Shown: positions 31,201 to 38,290 of the stretch, piece after piece
Position numbering within the stretch: position 1 is the stretch's first letter
Layout of the letters: the number at the start of each line of letters is the position of its first letter
Source: Schizochytrium sp. TIO01
Taxonomy: Eukaryota > Sar > Bigyra > Thraustochytrida > Thraustochytriidae
Length of the DNA: 64,000 nucleotides
Direction of reading: 5' to 3'
Assembly (NCBI GenBank): GCA_004764695.1
Contig: CM015707.1
Coordinates: forward strand, 62,001 to 126,000
Notes under the pieces: model-generated
The model's database searches: none
Told to the model about the DNA's origin: nothing
What the model saw: only the letters and a program-made list of their open reading frames with translations
Position numbers and translations under genes: made by a program

Positions 31201-31525
31201 GTCTATGTGAAAAGAACATATTTTGAGCCAACCTTGCAATAACAGTTATCATCTGCCTATATTTCTTCCCTATTGTATTCGGTCTCGTTTCTAAAAAACA
31301 GCTGGGAGAAGGAATAAAAACCTCTGCCGGTAATGTAAAGTGGTACGAGCGAAACGTATTACTACTGTTGCCTTCATTCATATGGAAGACATTATGGCAT
31401 GGTGTAGATAGTTCCCATAAAGGAAACGGTAAGTTAAATTCCTGATTGAATGATGACATGACCCCTCTTAGTTTTTCATTTGGATAAATCCATTTCGTGT
31501 TTTTCCCGAGTTCGAATGATTTCAT
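28286..31525 (-). CDS. SF3 (D5-like) replicative helicase
   Basis: About 1079 residues from the true ATG at 31525. The helicase core lies in the middle: Walker A GKGAIGKS near 497-505, an acidic Walker-B-like segment (KLYDEATP) about 45 residues later, and motif C/sensor with ATNERM near 603 followed by the arginine-rich EALRSRFLFIRVNE. This order is that of superfamily 3 helicases such as poxvirus D5 and its NCLDV relatives, which form hexamers at the replication fork. The 490-residue N-terminal region shows no primase motif I can identify, and a stand-alone primase is encoded at 45850. The C-terminal part includes Cys/His-rich segments (CCNHYTREQC). The upstream region shares TTTAATTGAGGCTA with the gene at 37807. 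Confidence 0.85.
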   Translation of the reverse strand: MKSFELGKNTKWIYPNEKLRGVMSSFNQEFNLPFPLWELSTPCHNVFHMNEGNSSNTFRSYHFTLPAEVFIPSPSCFLETRPNTIGKKYRQMITVIARLAQNMFFSHRPNEKYFPRLGRRYNLFLEYLLRSGASTSSQDIKDVSLLDCIGVRFHIILFDRNLNLMDGILTLTNKEEKIQTESSGEMTIEGNVMSGPAKKGTSKSKKKKEEKICPEKLPPYEAYRLLNKVHEWYQLCSNISREHYRQQDFTLDTTGGVQYIPTPDHPYHCDRFFSWEKSLIPGMHEAQRAWSESGQFPFPQLVYYIDDELANPFSILGMTLPRTPRWTAQNEEGMRNTFVTLRDENEMRLRFATLEESPKYNDLRDIGYAQRNRHKNLVERLKSGNYSPNECIMELRRFRDSSMMRLSKTWSTEAHVSEPIKEMARAMTSIKSWTSPAPVPVFDHRMSHFGNLIAHILDGLEDIFEVGTTHCTILRILVCVMDAYRYKFNLHSHVCLLGKGAIGKSFMLRVISKLLLPGTTESCTHETAKAMTTAQDENDTIKLYDEATPHQLGYDPTGADTGSAIVKSAMTECIVKTDSITVEDGKRKAIKAVSERVGCQILATNERMDKIPEALRSRFLFIRVNEVEREGFDVISRVTQTNALGREQRRGPEIDKSPSSDPMVRRVQVIQIMTNMVEKAIFLEALRDVDLNTLCYVQNKIMTYIKKETNVGVSKNATRDISALQRFARSLTIMNAVDKFVNDQSSSGYDADHSLLFDSPAAWERLKLIQPYLFCTEEIAYFTLSINADQIIRMHNFRALEVFVDLVSKTVQKFGDDDQWIQRDGYWESAPVFFDERHVYEAIKEIQSAASSYDEILSIENLKVAFNELKTLRFDLKPLIRIDYARQQLLINAEFVKKHFKFENDIGRYVCTISAEKILREAFYASCCNHYTREQCSLLTGNVPSRIFPYRLETYNKRPRPNKCFHIDVAVSTSASKVSESEHNEFFERQGPTMFFTNGNPEDYFYQEFLKDCGFDTASYSVENTLTKSTNPCNHTCVYPQDYLTRASIFLPQNSRKRPREYERSNRNEGRNFFYNDTI

Positions 31526-31784
31526 CAAAACGAAACATCATTATAGCCTCAATTAAATCTTTCTCTTTTTTATTTTTGTAAAAAGGAAAAAAAAGTAATT
31601 TTTGCTAGTTATTATTTACATAATTAAAAGGGAAAACTTTTTTCATTTAAAGAAAAGGCTCATCTTTTAACAATTTAAATGGTAAATCTTTTAGGCTAAA
31701 AATTAAGACCCCCTCTGTTTATATGTAGCTATTAATAGTTACGTTCTCCCTCTTTCTTTTTCTGTTTCTCTTTAAGAAGTGCAA

Positions 31785-32255
31785 ATGAATCCTCAAGAAG
31801 AATGAGGCGGTGGACTTCCAATTGGTGGATATTCATGTGACCCAGAAACTGTACAGAATCTGGATGTCCAAATTGATTTTAGTCATTGCGCAGATTACAA
31901 TTGGACTCCTGCTAGGGTGTTTCATAATACATCCACTTTTCTAAAACTTCATCCTACAAATTCTAAAGCGATATTTATTTCAAGGAACACCAGCAATATC
32001 CTAAATTCTAAGATTTCTCATCACTGTAATGGGAATGTCGCTGGTAGTCATTATGAGTGTGACTTAGGAATCTCGATTATGAGACAACAGTTATTGACTG
32101 AAAGTATTCGTCAGCAAGTTTTACATTTGCAGTATGAAGAACTAGAGAATTTCCCTCTTTACACTTGGATGCGGATAATTTTAGTTTTGCAGCTAAAGTT
32201 CGAGTTATCGGTAGATTTTATCCCTGTTTCTGAATCTGGAAACAAGCTAGAATGA
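31785..32255 (+). pseudogene. Unknown gene with an in-frame TGA at codon 7
   Basis: ATG 31785 is followed by five codons, then TGA (31803-31805), after which the same frame stays open for 150 codons to 32255. There is no other ATG in the first third; the next possible start is a GTG at 31917. The downstream protein looks real (GGGLPIGGYSCDPETV, HPTNSKAIFISRNTSN). It may be a nonsense-inactivated gene, a readthrough or recoding case, or a sequencing error. No family is recognised. Confidence 0.5.
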
Positions 32256-32294
32256 ACTATCGTTAAATTTAGAAGGAATATAGAGACAAATGTT

Positions 32295-34370
32295 TTAGTC
32301 AACAAACCTATAATTATTTGAGGAACCTAGAAACTTTGGCACGCTACTTCCAATACCAAAACCTTTAACTGCTATTGTCCCGACACCTGAAATTACAACA
32401 GAAAAGATCCCAATTGAAGTTATTGGATTATCTGAAATAGTATCAATTATAGATGATGATACTTGATTTGTTGGTGCCTGCGTTACAGCCGGTGTCATAG
32501 AAGGTGTGGATGTGTAAAGTAATGTTGGTTCAAAAGTTGGTTCTTCAGTAGGTAGATTAGTTGGTTCTAAAGTCGGTTCTAAAGTTGGTTCTTCAGTAGG
32601 TAGATTAGTTGGGTCTTCAGTAGGTAGATTAGTTGGTTCTAAAGTCGGTTCTAAAGTTGGTTCTTCAGTAGGTAGATTAGTTGGTTCTAAAGTCGGTTCT
32701 AAAGTTGGTTCTAAAGTTGGTTCTAAAGTTGGTTCTAAAGTTGGTTCTTCAGTAGGTAGATTAGTTGGTTCTAAAGTTGGTTCTAAAGTTGGTTCTTCAG
32801 TAGGTAGATTAGTTGGTTCTAATGTTGGTTCTAAAGTTGGTTCTTCAGTAGGTAGATTAGTCGGTTCTAAAGTTGGTTCTTTAGTAGGTAGATTAGTTGG
32901 TTCTAAAGTTGGTTCTAAAGTTGGTTCTAAAGTTGGTAGATTAGTTGGTTCTAAAGTTGGTTCGATAGTTGGTGTCGTAGAAGGTACATAGGTAACCGGA
33001 TCTGTTACCGGGGAAAGTGTTACTTCCATCGTAGGTGTAAAGCCCGGGACACCTGAAACTGGTGCCTGACTTGGTGAGGAAACGCCGCCTCCTAAGTTAT
33101 AAACCACAACTGGTTCATATATTATTGTGTCGTTAGAATCTTGTAAAAGTCCTTTAAGATTTGATCCCCAGCATAAGACTCTTTGTGTACTTGTATATGT
33201 AATACACACTGCTTCGTACTCTGCTATGTATATCGACTCGATTTCTTCCTCCCATTCATATTCTATCCTAACTGGTTCCAGGCTCTGAACAATATTTGAA
33301 TTCCCGAAAATTGGGAAAGAATCACCTCCTAAGCATTCAACCTCCATAGCGTCGATCACCGCACAAAGGAGTCCAATTCTGGAATTAAGACACATGGAAG
33401 TTACATTCTTTCCTTCAAAACCTATATTTTTTTGGATCTGGCGATCCGAACCACTCGACTCTCCGTCTCCAGTCCGAACACCGTTGATGTTTGTCCCCCA
33501 ACAATACATTGAAAGATTCTGGGAATTGAATCCACAAGCAATTTGATCTTCAGCAGTAACAGCACTGTAAGAACCTGCTAGCAATGAAAAGTTCCCCAGG
33601 CCACTTAGAATTGGAAAAGGTAATGCATGATTTGTACTTGAATCTTTTCCAAACATATCAAAGACATCTGACAGAGGAATATCGAAACCCATGGGGTAGC
33701 CCCAAGCAAAAAGTGAACCTTCTGAATTTAACCCATAGCCACCTGAGTACAAAGGGTCAATCTCGAGCCAGTTTCCTGTAAAATTACGCAGATCAGACAC
33801 AAAGTTATATGTATTATAGGTTTCTGAATCATAGAAGTAATATTGATAATAAGAGTCTTGTTCTTCATCTGAAACGAAATTCACGCCAAGTGAACCCTTT
33901 TTATTATAGCCCCACGCAACTACTTCTGTTAGGTTTCTGGTCCAAACATAAGTTGCCATAGCATCACCTATTTTTACTTTACCTGCCCCATCCAGTCCTG
34001 GTATCTTCTCGAAACGATTGGTTATATTCCCAAGTGGACCTAGTTGGAACTGTCCTTCACCCCCACAACAGTAGACATCACCATCTTCAAGTACAGCACA
34101 GGCGTGAGAAACTCCTAGGTCGAAATCTATAACTTTCGATGGAAGGTAGTTCAATTGAAGTGGACTTTGAGAAAAAAAATCATAACTTTTTTCATCAATG
34201 CACAATAAACCCAACATATTGCATCCCCATGAACTCAAGATACCTGTTTGCTCGTCCAAGTGCATCCACGTAGAGGTGTCCATAACCGTTCTGACGTTTC
34301 TGATTTTAGAGGATACATAGTCTAGACAACAAATCAAGATCAAAACAATTGTAAAGTAAACTCTTTGCAT
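32295..34370 (-). CDS. RCC1-like surface protein with EPT repeats and C-terminal membrane helix
   Basis: 691 residues. A signal peptide (1-21) precedes an RCC1-type beta-propeller of about 400 residues with blade motifs such as SSWGCNMLG, VYCCGGEGQFQLG, VAWGYNKKGSLG, FAWGYPMG and CWGSNLKGLL. From about 440 to 620 the chain is built of EPTLEPT, NLPTEEPT and similar Pro-Thr-Glu repeats, a rigid and probably O-glycosylated stalk. A hydrophobic helix (ITSIGIFSVVISGVGTIAV) near the end anchors it. The layout, propeller head on a PT stalk on a membrane, suggests an envelope or cell-surface adhesin. The same head occurs in the truncated gene at 1-1247. Such EPT repeats are frequent in stramenopile surface proteins. 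Confidence 0.85.
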   Translation of the reverse strand: MQRVYFTIVLILICCLDYVSSKIRNVRTVMDTSTWMHLDEQTGILSSWGCNMLGLLCIDEKSYDFFSQSPLQLNYLPSKVIDFDLGVSHACAVLEDGDVYCCGGEGQFQLGPLGNITNRFEKIPGLDGAGKVKIGDAMATYVWTRNLTEVVAWGYNKKGSLGVNFVSDEEQDSYYQYYFYDSETYNTYNFVSDLRNFTGNWLEIDPLYSGGYGLNSEGSLFAWGYPMGFDIPLSDVFDMFGKDSSTNHALPFPILSGLGNFSLLAGSYSAVTAEDQIACGFNSQNLSMYCWGTNINGVRTGDGESSGSDRQIQKNIGFEGKNVTSMCLNSRIGLLCAVIDAMEVECLGGDSFPIFGNSNIVQSLEPVRIEYEWEEEIESIYIAEYEAVCITYTSTQRVLCWGSNLKGLLQDSNDTIIYEPVVVYNLGGGVSSPSQAPVSGVPGFTPTMEVTLSPVTDPVTYVPSTTPTIEPTLEPTNLPTLEPTLEPTLEPTNLPTKEPTLEPTNLPTEEPTLEPTLEPTNLPTEEPTLEPTLEPTNLPTEEPTLEPTLEPTLEPTLEPTLEPTNLPTEEPTLEPTLEPTNLPTEDPTNLPTEEPTLEPTLEPTNLPTEEPTFEPTLLYTSTPSMTPAVTQAPTNQVSSSIIDTISDNPITSIGIFSVVISGVGTIAVKGFGIGSSVPKFLGSSNNYRFVD
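32520..32990 (-). repeat. Coding tandem repeats for the EPT stalk
   Basis: Mixtures of 12- and 15-base units (GGTTCTAAAGTT, GGTTCTTCAGTA, GGTAGATTAGTT on the plus strand) repeat more than thirty times in frame. Confidence 0.9.
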
Positions 34371-34550
34371 ATTTATATCTTATATATCTGTACCTTTAGG
34401 TTCTACATAAATATAGTAAATTATCTTCCATTAAGTTTAACTGCATTCTTATTATCACGGAAGATACAATAGAACAACTAATAATAAGAAGAAGTAGAAG
34501 AATAGAAGAGACATCCAATACGCATATTCTGAATTTAATTTTTAATAAAA

Positions 34551-35795
34551 ATGGTCATGCAACTTAGCAATTCAGAACCAACTGGGGGAATTTTTCTAGG
34601 AGATGACATGGTAGTCCCAGAAAGCTTTGAGTTGCGGGACTATCGAAAACTAGGAACAGAAAATTCATCAAGTCTTCTTTGGAGGAATGGCGCAATCTAT
34701 GACGGTAGCGCATTTATCATACCCATTTCTTTGAACGAGAGTGACGAAGACTTTGGAGAAAACTTATTAGGGGACTCTGAACAGAATCGTGTGATTGACT
34801 ATCTTATTGAGTTAGAAGAGCAACTTGGTGGAGTTGTAAGATTCGTTTTCAATCATGAAAACAACACCCTGGCAACACAGTACGGTTTAAATTACATCCG
34901 CGTAGGCCGCTGGAATAATCAATCGGGATGCTGGAGCTGGGTAGGTCATGCTGTGAAGGAATCGTTGCCACAAGTTTTGAGCCTTGGACCAAATTGTGTC
35001 TCAAAACGTGTTGTTCAGCACGAAATATTCCATGTATTTGGATTCTACCATGAACATATGAGACCAGATAGAGACAAATATATAGCAGTTCACATGGAGA
35101 ATGTTGCATCGGGGTATGAAGCAAATTTTAACATAATCGACTCTATGAACACGCGCAATACACCATATGACATACACTCACTTATGCATTATTCTCAGAA
35201 TGCATTTTCCAAAGACGGGTCTTCTGTAACAATGACATCAAATAATAACAATGATCTAGTACTTGGAAATGCTACAGAAACTATGGATTCAGATATTTTG
35301 GAAGCTAGAATGTTGTTCAGATGTTTCAATGGGCCACGAACAAATATAGCAACAAACTGCGCTGAAGATTGCCCATGTACAATGGAGGGTGAAGGATTTT
35401 GTTATGATGATAGTGGATGTGCTAGTCCACTTTTCTGCGGGCCATTGAACACTTGTATACTTTCCCCAGAGGCTGAACGAAAAACAGGGGATCACGTTCT
35501 AACAAACTGGTTGTATTTAACAGACTTATCGTGGATGAACACCACTGCAAATAATCACGGTCAGATACAACCAACAACAAGTCCAATATCAAATTCTGAC
35601 CAAAATTTAGCAACAAGTTTCATTACCTCTGTTTTTATTTCTTCACCACTTGGAATCAAAATTTTGATTTACATGTTGAGTGCATCGATAGTTGTATCTA
35701 TTATTATCTTCATCTTCTCATTAATCAATAAATCAAAAGAGAAAAAAAAAGTGACTACAGCCGGTCATAGTTCAGTTGAATTAATTCTATTTTAA
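34551..35795 (+). CDS. Astacin-family metalloprotease (M12A), membrane-anchored
   Basis: 414 residues. The zinc site is complete: His157-Glu158-x2-His161-x5-His167 in HEIFHVFGFYHEHMRPDRD, with the Met-turn LMHYSQNAF (Met212, zinc-ligand Tyr214) at the expected distance. Astacins cleave extracellular proteins. No N-terminal signal peptide or obvious propeptide aspartate switch is visible, which is unusual. After the catalytic domain comes a Cys-rich module (CAEDCPCTMEGEGFC, CASPLFC) of about 50 residues, then a membrane helix near 367-393 and a basic tail. The single C-terminal helix could insert without a signal peptide. Probably a virion-surface or secretory-pathway protease. Divergent from the RCC1 surface protein gene. 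Confidence 0.92.
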   Translation: MVMQLSNSEPTGGIFLGDDMVVPESFELRDYRKLGTENSSSLLWRNGAIYDGSAFIIPISLNESDEDFGENLLGDSEQNRVIDYLIELEEQLGGVVRFVFNHENNTLATQYGLNYIRVGRWNNQSGCWSWVGHAVKESLPQVLSLGPNCVSKRVVQHEIFHVFGFYHEHMRPDRDKYIAVHMENVASGYEANFNIIDSMNTRNTPYDIHSLMHYSQNAFSKDGSSVTMTSNNNNDLVLGNATETMDSDILEARMLFRCFNGPRTNIATNCAEDCPCTMEGEGFCYDDSGCASPLFCGPLNTCILSPEAERKTGDHVLTNWLYLTDLSWMNTTANNHGQIQPTTSPISNSDQNLATSFITSVFISSPLGIKILIYMLSASIVVSIIIFIFSLINKSKEKKKVTTAGHSSVELILF

Positions 35796-36251
35796 TGGGA
35801 TTACAACTTTACTTGGAAGTTTATAATCTTTAAATGAACAATGAAAATGCATTTTCTTCGAATAAAGTTCTTCAATATCAACTGAAACCCCCCCTGCTTC
35901 AGAATATACTCGAACTATCTTACCAAGCAACCATTTTGAACTTGTACTATGACGAACTTGAACAACTGTCCCCTCATGAAAATAATCTCTCCATTGTCTA
36001 GTTTCTGAGCACGAGCTTATAAATGGATAAAAAACATTTCTGATTATACAACCACTCTCGACTTCCTGTACTGTATAATAGGAATAGTCTTTTGTATGAT
36101 CGAGGACTTCACATTTTAAAGTACAAAAATTAGCTGGATCCGAATCTACAATGTAGTATTTACATAAATATCCTTTATTCGAGCGGGAATTTAAGGGTAA
36201 TTCATTGAGCGTTTGTTGTTGTAATGAAGACTCTGATCTGATATTCCCCAT
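35787..36251 (-). CDS. Predicted N-myristoylated protein, unknown
   Basis: The frame is open to 36287 but the first ATG is at 36251, giving 154 residues starting MGNIRSES. Gly2 and Ser6 fit the N-myristoylation consensus, so the protein is likely membrane-attached after loss of the initiator Met. The C-terminal half (EGTVVQVRHSTSSKWLLGKI, VDIEELYSKKMHFH) has the strand pattern of Tudor/Agenet-like barrels, an impression only. The stop overlaps the end of the astacin gene by 9 bases (convergent). A myristoylated protein could link capsid and membrane. Confidence 0.6.
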   Translation of the reverse strand: MGNIRSESSLQQQTLNELPLNSRSNKGYLCKYYIVDSDPANFCTLKCEVLDHTKDYSYYTVQEVESGCIIRNVFYPFISSCSETRQWRDYFHEGTVVQVRHSTSSKWLLGKIVRVYSEAGGVSVDIEELYSKKMHFHCSFKDYKLPSKVVIPLK

Positions 36252-36538
36252 TGTTTTGCAATGGAAAGTAAATTCAACTCCCTTCAAAAAATCTTTCTTT
36301 TTAAAAAGGAGTTATATGTTTAAAAGTACGACCATGAGTCACATCCTACATATTAATCATAGATATATTCCTAACCACAATTAATACAAATATAGGTAGG
36401 TTTAAATTTAAAAAGAAACCTTTTCTTCATTAATATTTTTTATTTTATTTTTCTATAACTATTTAAATATAAAGATTTCCTCTATTTAATCTTTTTTTTA
36501 ATTCGATTAGTTTTGTCTTCCTTTTTTGCGTTTTAAGT

Positions 36539-37807
36539 CTATCTTCCATTATATAATAACATCGATGTAAATAGATTTTTTGCATCCAGAGGAATACCAT
36601 CCTTACTTGCTCCTTGTAGCCATGTCGAGAATGTCTTCACAAACTTATCATAATACGTATCGTGAGCGGAGAACAACACACAGAATGTAAGCATGATTCT
36701 TACAAGAAACCTAAAAATTGTGAAGGGGATAATAGACATAGATGAGGTTTTCATATGATCATCCCGAAAATATGTTCCAGTCAAAGAGGCTAACCTATTA
36801 ATGTCTTCAAATGAAATCGTCTGTTGGTCACCATCTCTTCCCCCCTCAATCCGATAGCTTTCCAGCTCTTTGTGAAGTTCTGTAGTTCTCCTTATAATTT
36901 CTTTTTGGTGGTAAAAAACTGGAAATTTTAGAGTACCGCTAATAAACAAATCTTTCGACAGCTCGACGACAACTGCCAAGTAAATGTTCACAGCAGTGAC
37001 AATGTCTTGGCGACCTTTACTATTGAAAAAAAGGAGAAAGGTAATCTCCGTTTGGATGGATTGGTAAATTGACATATAATGGGGAAAAATATCATTGTCA
37101 AAAACATCCAGGAATTTCTTGAAAATATCGTCACATCCGGAATTCGAATTTTTGAGTTCAGAGAAGAATGATCTCAGGAATTGACTTGTTAGAAAGTTCG
37201 TTGAAATGATCTCCATCATTTTTACCAAATCTTTTGAGGTAATAGGAAAGTTGTTATCAGCTGTATTTGAGAAAATTGTCTCGGGTAATTTCACATGTTT
37301 TCTTGTAGCTATGGCAACATAGTCACAGTTATCCGAAGGTAGCTTAGACCAATATTCTTCATGAAAGTTGGATTTCCAGGAGGCTTGGACGAGACGAGCC
37401 ATATTGTTCGCACATTGCTTCAAATTTAGAGTGAGTTTTTGGATACTCTGCAGATATTCTTCCAGTTCATCACCATAGTTCTCTTGACTTATACGTGTCT
37501 TGATTGAATTGTTGATTTCTGTAGTAATATAAACAGCTTCCTCTAACAATGTCGCTTGAGCTCTTGAGTTTTCCTCATAGTGATCAGAATCAGAATCAGA
37601 ATCAGAATCAGAATCAGAATCAGAATCAGATTCAGAATCACTGATTACCATATTTTGGATTAAATCAAACAATGTCTGTGTACCATCTTGAGAAGAACCG
37701 GTACTGTACTGAAACGTTATGTTGCGGAGAGTGTCTTTCGGGTCGATTTCAAACTTAGTGTAAAACAAATGAAAGAGGTGAGATTGCGAATAATTATATT
37801 CTCCCAT
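36539..37807 (-). CDS. Helical protein with a Ser-Asp repeat, unknown
   Basis: 422 residues. An SDSDSDSD tract lies near residues 55-76, encoded by a GAATCA-type hexanucleotide repeat, which can vary in length and is a likely casein kinase 2 target. The rest is helical with no recognised motif. The sequence ahead of the ATG contains TTTAATTGAGGCTA, also found ahead of the SF3 helicase gene, suggesting a shared promoter element. Function unknown. Confidence 0.6.
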   Translation of the reverse strand: MGEYNYSQSHLFHLFYTKFEIDPKDTLRNITFQYSTGSSQDGTQTLFDLIQNMVISDSESDSDSDSDSDSDSDSDHYEENSRAQATLLEEAVYITTEINNSIKTRISQENYGDELEEYLQSIQKLTLNLKQCANNMARLVQASWKSNFHEEYWSKLPSDNCDYVAIATRKHVKLPETIFSNTADNNFPITSKDLVKMMEIISTNFLTSQFLRSFFSELKNSNSGCDDIFKKFLDVFDNDIFPHYMSIYQSIQTEITFLLFFNSKGRQDIVTAVNIYLAVVVELSKDLFISGTLKFPVFYHQKEIIRRTTELHKELESYRIEGGRDGDQQTISFEDINRLASLTGTYFRDDHMKTSSMSIIPFTIFRFLVRIMLTFCVLFSAHDTYYDKFVKTFSTWLQGASKDGIPLDAKNLFTSMLLYNGR

Positions 37808-38290
37808 TTCGTTTGCTTCGACACTCAGTCTCGGTTTGTAGCCTCAATTAAAATAGAGAAAGAAAGAGAAGAGAGAAGAGAGAAGAGAGAAGAGAGAAGA
37901 GAGATATATTCTTGGTTCAACCAGTCCTTGATTCCGAAATTTCAAGTAGAGTTTTCCAGTGGTCTATCTTCTTTACAAAACTCGAGTTCGTCCATCAGAG
38001 TTTTGGTTTTGAACCCTCTTGAATCAAAGAGGGAATACTAGTTTTTGATATGGAGTTTAGTATTACAGTTTCTGATAATATTATGATTAGTATTGTAAAG
38101 GTGAAATGGGCTATTGATATTTCACTCTCCTAAATCGGCCTATTTTATTCTTCGAGAAGAATGAACTAAACTAGCCCAATTATGGAGAGCAAACCCCGAA
38201 TGCAAGGAGTATCGGGCGACAGAAGTATAGAACAGAAATCACGTCAGGGCTAGGCTGAGCTAAGAGGATAAACCTTATCCAAAGGAAAAC
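37808..38290. other. Divergent promoter region with a GAGAA repeat
   Basis: About 480 bases between divergent genes. A GAGAAGAGA repeat occupies about 37857-37905. The rest shows no supported gene; an open frame reaching 38041 is an overlap artefact of the minus-strand gene. Confidence 0.6.
37832..37847 (-). promoter_or_regulatory. Candidate promoter motif TTTAATTGAGGCTA
   Basis: The minus-strand sequence TTTTAATTGAGGCTA precedes the 37807 ATG by about 25-40 bases. A near-identical copy precedes the helicase ATG at 31525 (around 31540-31555). Two copies only, so this is tentative. Confidence 0.35.
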
